Positions 26,734-34,378 are shown, counted from the first letter of the stretch. The stretch: 64,000 bases of DNA from Brevundimonas sp. PAMC22021 (GCF_019443405.1 NZ_CP080376.1:372001-436000), one strand, 5' to 3'. The notes: generated by a model not told the origin, from the letters alone. Program-made: numbers and translations.

Positions 26734-27652
26734 AAGCTTTCCCCGCGAATGGATTGCGGTCGATGAACGCCTGCTCCATCCCCCAGCGCTCGGTGGCCCA
26801 GGAGATATCGACGCGTTCCAGCTTGTGTGCTCCTCGCCTGAGAGCGTGGACCAGAGCGGCTTCAAAAAGGCGGCAGACGCGGCCGATGACACCGTCCGAA
26901 ACTTCGAACAGACCAGGAAGTATATTGTCTGCAGCCAAGGTCGACAGCTGCGGGAGAATGCCCCTCTCAACAATGGCCTTTTCCAGCTTGACGACGAAAG
27001 TCGCGAATAGCTGCCGATCTTCTGGTCTGCGCACGCTCAACGGATGAAGGTCGCATGGCGGCAGCAGGCGTCCGTTCAGCTGTAGGTTCCTGACGAACAT
27101 CGGCATGGCTTCGTCAGTCCCGAGGAAGGCCATCGGCAGAAGGCCCGCGTCCAGCAATCCCTTGAGTGTGTCGGTCACATCATTCTTCAAGCCGTTGCGA
27201 TAGTTCAGGTGCTGACACTCATCGACGATGAGCATCTCGGTCTGGAACCTCTCGACGCAGGCGAAGACGCGGCGCTTCAAGGTGAGTTCATTCCCGTGGC
27301 CCGCATGCAGATCACCGTAAGCGATGAGGACGGACATCATGAATTTTTTAGGTGTGGAACCTCGCTCCAAATCAATTTTCACGATGGGAATAAAAGTATC
27401 AGTTCTGGGGCGGGCGCGTTCGACGGCCGCAATGTAAGCCAGCGCGGCGGTACTCTTGCCCGATCCTGAGGGCGCCAGCACACGTAGTCCCATCTGAGGC
27501 TGCCCGGTTGTTTGGCGACCAAGCTTCCGAAGAAAGTCAAGCTCAACATGGAGCTCCATCTGCTTCGGATACGGGATGAATATCTCCTTGAAGGCAGAAA
27601 TTTTCCTAGCAACTTCAGCATTCATTTCGATTGTGATGGGATAGCTGGTCAC
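26726..27652 (-). CDS. tnsC: TnsC/TniB-family AAA+ ATPase
   Basis: A 308-residue AAA+ regulator that in Tn7 systems assembles on target DNA, passes the TniQ signal to the transposase and enforces target immunity. Walker A is APSGSGKST (Lys66) and Walker B is MLIVDECQH (Asp144-Glu145), followed by LGTDEAMPMF, the TniB-type sensor segment. I chose the GTG at 27652: it overlaps the tnsB stop as GTGA and has GGAAGG 7 bases upstream. An ATG at 27667 is possible but lacks a ribosome site. Confidence 0.92.
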   Translation of the reverse strand: MTSYPITIEMNAEVARKISAFKEIFIPYPKQMELHVELDFLRKLGRQTTGQPQMGLRVLAPSGSGKSTAALAYIAAVERARPRTDTFIPIVKIDLERGSTPKKFMMSVLIAYGDLHAGHGNELTLKRRVFACVERFQTEMLIVDECQHLNYRNGLKNDVTDTLKGLLDAGLLPMAFLGTDEAMPMFVRNLQLNGRLLPPCDLHPLSVRRPEDRQLFATFVVKLEKAIVERGILPQLSTLAADNILPGLFEVSDGVIGRVCRLFEAALVHALRRGAHKLERVDISWATERWGMEQAFIDRNPFAGKAYG

Positions 27653-29808
27653 AGGACGTCCTTCCATTCAGACTGGTCGGCCAGATCGGCGACGTTCCAT
27701 TCGGGTTGCTCGTTAGGCGTTGGAATCGTTGGCGGACGGGGGATCTTTCGTCTCCCGCCGCGCTGAGGGCGGACAGGCTTCGCGCTGTCGTCCGTCCGCT
27801 CAGCCGCTAGCGCGACCGTCGGGATGACTGGAGCCATGCCGTCAGGCCGCGGCTCCGCATGAGCGATGCGAAGCCCACCGCCGCCCAGGGCCTCAATCTT
27901 GGGAGAAGCCAGCAATCGGGCCTGCGCTCGCTTCTGGCGTCGAAGGATCTTCGGGTCCTCCAGCGCACCGATCGCAGATCGCAGCCTTAGCCTTAAGGCG
28001 CGGCGGTCATCTTCAGTCCGGGCATTGCTTTCGCGTTGCCATTCCTGGAGCCGATCGTGCTGCCACTTGGATAGACCTTCCGCGTACTCCCGATCAGTGC
28101 AGGGCAGCGTGACGTAAACGCCGCGCGGACCGTTCCAGACGTGGATCTTGCCGAGGTTCGCGGGATTGTATTTCACCGCCACCTTGGCAGAGGCGGAACC
28201 CTCCCGGCGGCCACGTACGGCCTCTCGACGCGCGAGATCCTCCAGGAGGGGGCCTGTGATGGCCGGGTCGTGATAGCGCAGATTGAAAAGCTCTACGCCG
28301 CTTCGGGTGACCAGCCGTTCTTCTCGGGCGCCGAGAAGCTTGTCGAGTTGGCTGTCGTCCCCGAGGATATTTATCCCGGTGTCGGCGTTCACGCCCCGCA
28401 GCCAGGTGCGGACCGGCGTATCCTTCAGGGATCGATGCAGAGACTGATGGTAAGTCCCTATCGCGAGGTCCAGGAGCCCCTCAGCCTGCTCAAGTGTCAG
28501 CACCGCAAATTTCTGAGGGTCTAGATCCCATTCCCTGAGCTTCTGCAGGGGGAAGGTGCCCCCTGGCAGCTTATTGTGAAGCATAAGGTTCAAGGTGAGG
28601 AAGAAGCGCTCCACGAGCGCTTTGTAGGTCGGGCTTTTGATCGGCGCCCAACGGATGCTGACGCCGAGATCCGTCATCCCGCTTTCGAAAGACGGGCCGA
28701 TGAACTCCAGGCCGTTGTCGACGACAACTTCGTCGCACTTGCCGTAGATGTCAGCGAGCTCTGGGCAGTCTGGGAACAGATCGCGCATCCGGGGTTTCGG
28801 CCGATTAGCCCGCCTGATGCATTCGATCACCGAGTACAGCGAAGGTGGCTCGAAGCTCAAAACCCACCCGAGGATGCATCGCGAGTGAACGTCCACGATG
28901 AGCGTCAGGAAGGGTCGTCCGACGTAGCGCCATTCGTCGGCCTCCATCACGATATGGACGTCCGCAGGCGTGTGATCGATGGTGGCAAGGAGCAGCGGTC
29001 TGTGCGCCGTCAGGCCTTTGCCGGTGGCTTTGAAGCGCTTGTTGGCCTCCTTCACACCGTAGCGTGCGGCGACGGTCTCGAAGCACTCCAGGCTGCGAAG
29101 GTGCTTTCGAAATGTCTCCCTCGACGGCACAGGGACGCTTACGCCAGCCCGATTTTCGATTTCACCATTGATCCGTCGAAGGCGGTCCACCAGGTCGTCG
29201 TAGGCGTCACCCACGCTCAACCTCAGATTTGACCAGTACGCGGCAGCAGCCTCGTGCATTCGCCGGCGGACCGAGGCTGGTAGCCGGTTCCGCCGTGAGA
29301 CCCTTCCTGACGCGGACACCATTGCCCGAAGTGGGCGATTATTGGCGGCGCCGCGCTGTCTCAGCCAGCGGCGAACTGTTGATGGAGACGGCGGGCGATG
29401 GTGCAGCAGTTGTCGCGGCTTGCTTTCCCAGATGATGGCCAGCGCCCTTAGGAGGCTGTCGTCACTTCGAGAAAAGTCTCCCATCCGGTCCAAGGATTTC
29501 AGAACGATCTGCCTGACAATCGCTCTTGGATCCGTCTCAATGATGAGTTCAACATCCGCCTCGCGTGCGAACTGCGCCTTGGAGGCTGGAACGACGTCGA
29601 TCTTCTTCGCAGTTCCGGCAGCGAACTCATCTTCGAGCCACTGTCTTGTGGGCGAGGTGACTTCGCCTGTGTCCAACAGACGCTGATACGGCTGACCAGT
29701 TTCGAAGGCTCGTAGGACGAGAAAACCGCCTTCAAGGATACGATCGAGGTAGTGGCGCTCGCCGTCGATCTCCCAGACGTCGCCTATGCCTAGTCGCATG
29801 AGGCTCAT
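27649..29808 (-). CDS. tnsB: TnsB/TniA-family DDE transposase
   Basis: A 719-residue strand-transfer transposase. The catalytic triad is Asp278 (TIDHTPAD), Asp364 (VVVDNGLEF) and Glu400 (ALVERFF); the 35-residue gap between the last two is typical of DDE enzymes, and the positions are close to those of Tn7 TnsB. The N-terminal ~230 residues carry HTH-like segments (SPSTVRRWLRQRG) for end binding, and the C-terminal ~250 include a beta-barrel-like region and a Pro/Lys-rich tail that probably meets TnsC. The frame runs upstream to 30117, but the ATG at 29808 overlaps the tnsA stop (ATGA) and gives a family-like N-terminus. Confidence 0.95.
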   Translation of the reverse strand: MSLMRLGIGDVWEIDGERHYLDRILEGGFLVLRAFETGQPYQRLLDTGEVTSPTRQWLEDEFAAGTAKKIDVVPASKAQFAREADVELIIETDPRAIVRQIVLKSLDRMGDFSRSDDSLLRALAIIWESKPRQLLHHRPPSPSTVRRWLRQRGAANNRPLRAMVSASGRVSRRNRLPASVRRRMHEAAAAYWSNLRLSVGDAYDDLVDRLRRINGEIENRAGVSVPVPSRETFRKHLRSLECFETVAARYGVKEANKRFKATGKGLTAHRPLLLATIDHTPADVHIVMEADEWRYVGRPFLTLIVDVHSRCILGWVLSFEPPSLYSVIECIRRANRPKPRMRDLFPDCPELADIYGKCDEVVVDNGLEFIGPSFESGMTDLGVSIRWAPIKSPTYKALVERFFLTLNLMLHNKLPGGTFPLQKLREWDLDPQKFAVLTLEQAEGLLDLAIGTYHQSLHRSLKDTPVRTWLRGVNADTGINILGDDSQLDKLLGAREERLVTRSGVELFNLRYHDPAITGPLLEDLARREAVRGRREGSASAKVAVKYNPANLGKIHVWNGPRGVYVTLPCTDREYAEGLSKWQHDRLQEWQRESNARTEDDRRALRLRLRSAIGALEDPKILRRQKRAQARLLASPKIEALGGGGLRIAHAEPRPDGMAPVIPTVALAAERTDDSAKPVRPQRGGRRKIPRPPTIPTPNEQPEWNVADLADQSEWKDVL

Positions 29809-30599
29809 TTCCAGGCCTCCCTTGAGTCGGAGACGAGAGCGACTGGAGTGGCATTCCCAATCGGTTGCGTCAGGTCGATGCGCACGATCCGCCCGACCAT
29901 CATGGCCTTCAGTTTGGCAAACGCGAGCGCCCGTGAGGCGAAATGCTCGACCAGGTCTCCGAGAACGGCGCGACCTGTTCGTCGGAACGCCTCCACGATC
30001 CGAAACACATCCGCGCTCGTGTATTCGGTCATTCGCCAAGACTGGACGTCCAGCACGTTCTGATGGACCGCCGCCGGTTCCAGCAGCGCCATTTTGAATA
30101 CAAGGCGAAAGCGCCATCCGACCTGCTCGCAGATCGTCCGAATCGCGTGGAGCTTCTCTGCGTAGTCATGATCATGAAGCGCACGAGGGTCGGATTTAAC
30201 CTCGACCACCTCAATGCTGCCGTCGGCCATAAGCCGTACGCAGTCGACGATGTAAGTGCGCCTGCGTCCCTCTTGCGCGAACTCCAGCCGAAATGGCTGT
30301 GCCCGATAATCGAGCACCTCGGTATCGACCTCACAATGCATGAAGAACGCGCGTTCGTTCATGCTCTCGTAGGGCTGCGGCCGGCCCGCCTTGCGGCTGG
30401 CGTAGACGCCGGTCGTAATGAATCTTCGCCCCGTAACGATGGTGCGAATGGGGGTTCCACATGGCGTGGCGACCAGGGTCGCTGACGCCGAGAGGCTTTC
30501 CCAGGATAAAGGCTCCACGTCCTTCAGGGCTACGGAGCGAACGGCGACATCTATTGTGGGGGGGCTGATTTGCGGGCAGCAGGGATCGACGACGGACAT
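29805..30599 (-). CDS. tnsA: TnsA endonuclease
   Basis: A 264-residue nuclease that cuts the 5' strands at the transposon ends, giving cut-and-paste rather than copy-in transposition. The PD-(D/E)xK core has Glu78/Glu82 (PYESMNERAFF), Asp119 (TYIVDC) and Glu133-x-Lys135 (VVEVKSD). The C-terminal half (about 160-264) contains a helical, HTH-like region. It is the first gene of the tns operon; AAGGAAA lies upstream of the ATG at 30599, and a CTATAGAG palindrome is about 60 bases before the start. Confidence 0.93.
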   Translation of the reverse strand: MSVVDPCCPQISPPTIDVAVRSVALKDVEPLSWESLSASATLVATPCGTPIRTIVTGRRFITTGVYASRKAGRPQPYESMNERAFFMHCEVDTEVLDYRAQPFRLEFAQEGRRRTYIVDCVRLMADGSIEVVEVKSDPRALHDHDYAEKLHAIRTICEQVGWRFRLVFKMALLEPAAVHQNVLDVQSWRMTEYTSADVFRIVEAFRRTGRAVLGDLVEHFASRALAFAKLKAMMVGRIVRIDLTQPIGNATPVALVSDSREAWK

Positions 30600-30658
30600 T
30601 GCCCATCCGAATTTCCTTGATCGACGAGTGGATTTGGATCCGGCCAGCCGAGGTCGTC

Positions 30659-30678
30659 ACGCTTCTCTATAGAAGCGT
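30659..30678 (-). promoter_or_regulatory. inverted repeat before the tnsABC-tniQ operon
   Basis: Arms ACGCTTCT and AGAAGCGT (8 bp each) around CTAT, 60-79 bases upstream of the tnsA start. The core CTATAGAG and the flanking CGC/GC are shared with the palindrome before the cargo cassette at 23562-23581. Probably an operator or promoter of the tns operon. Confidence 0.5.
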
Positions 30679-31401
30679 GTTGACTTACTGCTCGATCAGG
30701 GAGAACATCCGTCCATCGTCGCGACAACGATTGGAGCCGGAAGGCTTCCCGACCGAGCCCTTGGCATAGCCTGGGGCTCGAGTTGTATCTGGCGTACAAC
30801 TTTGAAAATGCAGGTGTTTAGGGCGGTCGCATTGGGTGCGGTCCTTCTACTCTGCGGCCGGTTTCCCGGTCTGAAAGTGTCAGCGCTTCGACCAAGGGCC
30901 GAGATTGCTACAGAAGGATTTTCGCAAGACTCGCGAGTGGAGTCACAGAATAAATTCTACCGTTTTGGGTCGGGTTGAATGTCGGGACCCGATATATGCA
31001 ATAACATATATGTTCTGTATTATTAGGGTGGGGGACGCGCCGCCGAGCCGTCACTACAATACGTAAACGGATGTTCTAGGTAGTAAGTCGGCGATGGCTG
31101 ACGCCTGATGCTCAGAACAGCGCCTTCGAACGGGGCAGACGCGAACCTACGATGTCGGACCAACTTTGGTCGACGACCAGATAATTCTACCGTGACATCG
31201 ATAGGGTGCGTACAGACGCTTTGCCCGGTTGGTCGGCTGCCGGCGTTGGAACAGTTGGAGGCCGTTGTCGTGTCGCAACCGGCACCCTGGCGTCATTTAA
31301 GCGGTTCCGGGAAGCCGACGTTCAAGTGGTCGATTATGAGCAATGCTCGTCTCCCGCTTGAGCCGGACCATGACTCCGCACACTGTCGTCCGCTATGTTT
31401 G
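30679..31401. other. non-coding segment between tnsA and the right-hand cargo
   Basis: About 720 bases without a convincing gene; a 140-codon plus-strand frame at 31108-31530 overlaps the end of the membrane-protein gene and has no protein-like features. It contains a copy of the terminal decamer TGTCGGGACC at 30980-30989 and, just after it, an AT-rich inverted repeat ATATATG-CAATAA-CATATAT (30992-31011), a likely operator or promoter region. Confidence 0.55.
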
Positions 31402-32142
31402 TCACGTCGGTTGCGACGTCGGAACCTGCACCACCCTAACAACGACCTCGCGCTCGCGCGGCATTTCTGCCGATTTGGCGGCGTAATAGCCGCGAGCACA
31501 GCCGATAACGACCATGATGCCCATAGCTAGCAGAATGCTGCCGCCAACCGCCGCTACGAAGTTCAAGCCGTTGTCGCTGTAGAACCTGCCCCAAGGACTT
31601 TTACGCGGTTGGGCATCAGGCCCAACTTTGTGAAAGCCCGATCCAAAACGTACTTCAATGATGCGGAACAGCGGCACGCAGCCGCCAAGCACAGCGCCAG
31701 AGCCAAAACAGGCTAATGCATTCAGAACGTCTTCCTGCCGGATCACGGGGCTGTCTGTCTTGACCATGAACGTCAGCACGGCGACAAAACCCGCCGCGTT
31801 GGCGACCAAGAGGTTGGTCAGGAATCGCCGGCTCCAAAACTGAACTTCTTCGCCTTTGGTTTTCGCGTCATCCGCCGCCGCATTTGCGATCCTGAGTTCG
31901 TCTGTCGCAGCCTCCTGAGCTCTCGTTGCTGCTGTCTGTGCCGCCACAAGTTCGCGCTGAGCATCAGCCAACTGATAGGTCGCCAAGGTGCTCTCGATAT
32001 GGAAGAGCTCATTTAATTTGCCTAGAGCAGCTTCCCGGACAGCCGGATGATTGTTGGGATTAGCCACTTCCTGCCGGTCATGGTCCGCTGTCATTCGCAG
32101 CGTCCTAAGACGTTCATTCAGTTGATCTCGAATGTCACCCAT
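31402..32142 (-). CDS. coiled-coil membrane protein, right-hand cargo
   Basis: A 246-residue protein. Residues 1-95 are charged and helical, with a heptad-like Ala/Gln/Glu stretch around 58-95 that suggests a coiled coil. Three hydrophobic segments follow: LLVANAAGFVAVLTFMV (about 111-127), LACFGSGAVLGGCVPLF (about 142-158) and VAAVGGSILLAMGIMVVIGC (about 196-215). I recognise no family. Coiled coil plus membrane helices is a common effector layout in abortive-infection systems, but there is no direct evidence here. It lies outside tnsA, toward the right end. Confidence 0.6.
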   Translation of the reverse strand: MGDIRDQLNERLRTLRMTADHDRQEVANPNNHPAVREAALGKLNELFHIESTLATYQLADAQRELVAAQTAATRAQEAATDELRIANAAADDAKTKGEEVQFWSRRFLTNLLVANAAGFVAVLTFMVKTDSPVIRQEDVLNALACFGSGAVLGGCVPLFRIIEVRFGSGFHKVGPDAQPRKSPWGRFYSDNGLNFVAAVGGSILLAMGIMVVIGCARGYYAAKSAEMPREREVVVRVVQVPTSQPT

Positions 32143-32234
32143 TTATCCCCCGTCACTCGCAGCCGTACCGTCCGGTGACGCTGTTGGATCATTACTCCTA
32201 CCCAAAATCGAGGAACTGCTAAGTACTCATCTGA

Positions 32235-32408
32235 CTAGAACGGAATGTCATCGTTCAGATCGTAGGCCTCTTTTTGCCCCTTCGCTAGCGATGCAGGCGC
32301 ATAGCGAGGGGAGGCGGTTATCTTGAGTGGAGGAGGCGGTAAGGCGGCAGCGCGAGCCTCGTCCTCGACGGCCTTTCCTTCGCCAAGGGACGTCAGGACA
32401 TTGGACAC
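32235..32408 (-). CDS. short ORF ending in an SSB-like acidic tip (57 codons)
   Basis: The minus-strand frame from 32417 to the TAG at 32235-32237 has no ATG; a GTG at 32406-32408 would overlap the end of the HEPN-like gene by 16 bases. It encodes a Pro/Ala-rich linker (AAALPPPPLKITASPRYAPA) and ends YDLNDDIPF. Acidic residues followed by Ile-Pro-Phe at the extreme C-terminus are the partner-binding tip of bacterial SSB proteins. It may be a translationally coupled peptide, or the frameshifted tail of an SSB-like gene whose OB fold is lost. Confidence 0.45.
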   Translation of the reverse strand: MSNVLTSLGEGKAVEDEARAAALPPPPLKITASPRYAPASLAKGQKEAYDLNDDIPF

Positions 32409-33031
32409 CAGTCGTTGTCAGTTCCTTCGACGATGCGTTCATAGTCGTCAGCCAAAGCCTCGATTAGAGCGTCGTCATCGTGGCCGGAAGCGCCCCGCAT
32501 GGTGGCGCAGCCTGTCTTTAAGTCGTCTTCCTTTGCTGGGAAGCCCTTTCCGCCGGTGAAATATTTGGCGGCGCGCTCAGGCATCACATTGTTCGACGCC
32601 CAACCGAGGCCACGTGCCCGATATGTGCCGATGAAATCGCATGCCGAGGCGAGGTAGAAGCGCGAGAGAGGCATCAAAATCGTCTCGTGTGCAAGACCTG
32701 CGTGGTGCACCTCGTTTCGATAGCGATGCAGGATTTTGAAAGTTCGGCCTTGGTCCGCTGACATACCAGCATCGACCTTGGCGAAGTCGATCTTGTTGTC
32801 GAACGAACCAAGGAAGGCCCGCTTTAGCTTCACCTCATGTTCGTATGGCTTCTCGCGATAGCGCCAGCTTGCCGCCTCGGATCGCTTGTCCTTGGCGATC
32901 TGGTGCATCACCAGTTCGAGAGCGTTATCGGTCAGCATCAGGCCGAACCGCGCATTATGGACGTCACCCTTGGCGACGTGCTCAAGCGCTAAGTCCAACT
33001 GATCGAGGATGCCGGCCAAAAAGAGGATCAT
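32393..33031 (-). CDS. HEPN-like protein, right-hand cargo
   Basis: A 212-residue, mostly helical protein. HRYRNEVHHAG contains Arg105-Asn106-x3-His110, the Rx4-6H ribonuclease motif of HEPN domains, and an earlier helix LTDNALELVMHQIA (about 34-47) matches the conserved first HEPN helix. The last ~80 residues are unrelated and rich in charged residues. HEPN RNases act as toxins or effectors in many defence systems. No MNT-type antitoxin gene is adjacent; the only gene behind it is the SSB-tail ORF, and beyond that the coiled-coil membrane protein. The start is about 260 bases inside the right end. Confidence 0.62.
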   Translation of the reverse strand: MILFLAGILDQLDLALEHVAKGDVHNARFGLMLTDNALELVMHQIAKDKRSEAASWRYREKPYEHEVKLKRAFLGSFDNKIDFAKVDAGMSADQGRTFKILHRYRNEVHHAGLAHETILMPLSRFYLASACDFIGTYRARGLGWASNNVMPERAAKYFTGGKGFPAKEDDLKTGCATMRGASGHDDDALIEALADDYERIVEGTDNDWCPMS

Positions 33032-33243
33032 GCAGCCAGCCTACTGCGACAGCGGTCACCCGTCATTCCGCCAAGCTCGGAGCGAAGTAGACTTCGTCCA
33101 GGCGACCGGCAGCCCGGTACGGCGCGAAAGTGTCGCAGCGGGAAGGATTCAGACGCGGCCGGCGTGAAGCCAATCTTTCGAAAGACCGCTGAGAGTCATG
33201 GTGGACAAAACTAGCCAACCGACGGCTAGACGGATTGAGACGC

Positions 33244-33290
33244 TGAGCCATCCTTAAGTGGTTTTGAGCCACTATTACGTGGTCCCGACA
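33244..33290 (-). repeat. transposon right end with TnsB-type sites R1 and R2
   Basis: Reading inward from 33290: TGTCGGGACC, then R1 ACCACGTAATAGTGGCTCA (33265-33283), then R2 ACCACTTAAGGATGGCTCA (33244-33262), spaced exactly 21 bp apart. R1 and R2 share 14 of 19 positions with each other and match L1 at the other end. Two closely packed sites on the right against one clear site on the left gives the end asymmetry typical of Tn7-like elements. Confidence 0.9.
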
Positions 33291-33295
33291 GAGGG
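33291..33295. repeat. target-site duplication, right copy (GAGGG)
   Basis: An exact copy of 15674-15678. On the minus strand it reads CCCTC immediately after the encoded CCA of the tRNA, so the insertion fell just outside the tRNA gene without damaging it. Confidence 0.92.
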
Positions 33296-33371
33296 TGGTA
33301 GGCGCGGAGGGACTTGAACCCCCAACCAGACCGTTATGAGCGGTCGGCTCTAACCATTGAGCTACGCGCCC
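33296..33371 (-). tRNA. tRNA with CAU anticodon (elongator Met or Ile2), CCA encoded
   Basis: A 76-base cloverleaf. The acceptor arms are GGGCGCG and CGCGCCT (first pair G-U), the discriminator is A and CCA is encoded. The D arm GCTC...GAGC is followed by anticodon stem GACCG/CGGTC with loop CTCATAA, then variable loop TGGTT and T arm GGGGG/CCCTC with TTCAAGT. Anticodon CAT fits Met, or Ile2 if lysidine-modified; the sequence alone does not decide. An initiator tRNA is unlikely because the first pair is not mismatched. The 3' end abuts the transposon duplication. Confidence 0.92.
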
Positions 33372-33570
33372 GCCGCCGTTCGCGGGGCCGAACGCCTAGC
33401 AGGCGAGGGCGCGGCTTGCCAAGCTGTGTGGCCAAGCGATGCGGCCCAATACAGCCGCGATGAACGGAACCTGACAGCGGGCCGTCTGCGTTCATTCAGA
33501 TGAACAATGGCAAAGGTCGCGCATGGAAGACGCGCGGCCTTCGCCGCTGCGATCCGAAGGAGAACAACGC

Positions 33571-34332
33571 ATGACCCGCACCACCCGCGCCCTGGCCTTG
33601 GGCGGCGCCCTGTTGGCCGCCACCGCCATCGCCGCCACAGCGCAGGCCCAGTCCCAGCCGATCGGCGGCGCGCCCCTGACCATCCAGGCGGTGACGGAGC
33701 GGCCGTCGCTGAACCTGTCGGCCTATGGGGAGGTCAAGACCGCGCCGGACATGGCGACCATCACCTTCGGCGTGCAGACCGAGGCCCCGACCGCCCAGGC
33801 CGCCATGCAGCAGAACGCCGAGCAGATGACACGCGTCATCGCTGCGCTGCGCCGCGCCGGGATCGCCGAGCGCGACGTCCAGACCTCGGGCCTGAACCTG
33901 CAGGCGCAGTACGATTACCAAGAAAACCAGCCGCCTCGCCTGCGGGGCTATCAGGCGATCAACCGGGTCACGGTGACCATCAACGATCTCACCAAGGTCG
34001 GAAGCACCGCCGATGCGGTCGTGGCCGCCGGCGTCAACCAGATCGACGGCATCGGCTTCGGCCTGAAGGACCCGACGACGGCCGAGAACGAGGCGCGCCA
34101 ACTGGCGGTGCGCGCCTTGCAGGCCAAGGCCGCGCTTTACGCCCAGGCTCTGAACCAGCCGCTGGGATCGATCCGCAGCCTGACCGAAGGCGGCGGCTAT
34201 TCGCCCCAGCCCCCGCGCCCGCCGGTGATGTACGCTCGCGCCGCCATGGCCGACATGGCTTCGACGCCCGTCGCCGCCGGTGAACTGACGGTCCGGATCG
34301 ACGTCACCGGCGTCTACGACCTGGCGCGGTGA
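33571..34332 (+). CDS. SIMPL-domain (DUF541) periplasmic protein
   Basis: A 253-residue secreted protein. The signal peptide is MTRTTRALALGGALLAATAI followed by AATAQAQ, with cleavage likely after AQA. The SIMPL domain runs from about residue 45 to the end: LSAYGEVKTAPDMATITFGV, then an amphipathic helix, YQAINRVTVTINDLTKVG and ARQLAVRALQAKA. Homologues are periplasmic or outer-membrane associated, with poorly known roles, often in oxidative stress. AAGGAGAA precedes the ATG at 33571; an upstream in-frame ATG at 33523 would mask the signal peptide. Confidence 0.85.
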   Translation: MTRTTRALALGGALLAATAIAATAQAQSQPIGGAPLTIQAVTERPSLNLSAYGEVKTAPDMATITFGVQTEAPTAQAAMQQNAEQMTRVIAALRRAGIAERDVQTSGLNLQAQYDYQENQPPRLRGYQAINRVTVTINDLTKVGSTADAVVAAGVNQIDGIGFGLKDPTTAENEARQLAVRALQAKAALYAQALNQPLGSIRSLTEGGGYSPQPPRPPVMYARAAMADMASTPVAAGELTVRIDVTGVYDLAR

Positions 34333-34340
34333 TCATCGCA

Positions 34341-34375
34341 TTCTTCTTCCCGCCGCTACGCGGCGGGAAGAAGAA
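34341..34375. terminator. bidirectional intrinsic terminator
   Basis: Perfect 15-bp arms (34341-34355 and 34361-34375) with loop CTACG. The outer arm bases are TTCTTCTT/AAGAAGAA, so the stem is followed by U-rich RNA in both directions. It lies between convergent SIMPL and panD genes. Confidence 0.85.
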
Positions 34376-34378
34376 GAT

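Larger units (their letters stand above)
15679..33290. mobile_element. Tn7-like transposon with defence-type cargo, inserted at a CAU tRNA gene
   Basis: A 17,612-bp element. Both ends begin 5'-TGTCGGGACCAC and continue to AGTGGCTCA, in inverted orientation, with a perfect 5-bp duplication outside them. The core is tnsA-tnsB-tnsC-tniQ on the minus strand, with 4-8-base gene overlaps. The tnsA-proximal end faces the tRNA, the same polarity as Tn7 relative to glmS. Cargo lies on both sides of the core: a Mrr-STAND NTPase, a nuclease cassette and an HNH protein on the left; a coiled-coil membrane protein, a HEPN-like protein and an SSB-tail ORF on the right. No tnsE, cas gene or CRISPR array is visible. 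GC is clearly lower than in the flanks. Both ends and all four core genes appear intact, so it may still be mobile. Confidence 0.95.

Noticed and set aside
30980..30989. TGTCGGGACC as a possible direct-repeat boundary with 15679, which would make a 15.3-kb island
   Set aside because: The true partner of the left end is the inverted copy ending at 33290, which matches over a longer stretch and has an exact GAGGG duplication.
31108..31530. 140-codon plus-strand ORF near the right-hand cargo
   Set aside because: No ribosome site, no motif, and it overlaps the 3' end of the better-supported membrane-protein gene.
15679..33290. CRISPR array or guide-RNA-directed (CAST) system in the Tn7-like element
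   Set aside because: No regularly spaced repeats and no Cas-like protein were seen; the TniQ is TnsD-sized with its own HTH segments.
33296..33371. Initiator tRNA-fMet
   Set aside because: The first acceptor pair is a G-U pair rather than the mismatch typical of bacterial initiators, so Met elongator or Ile2 is favoured.
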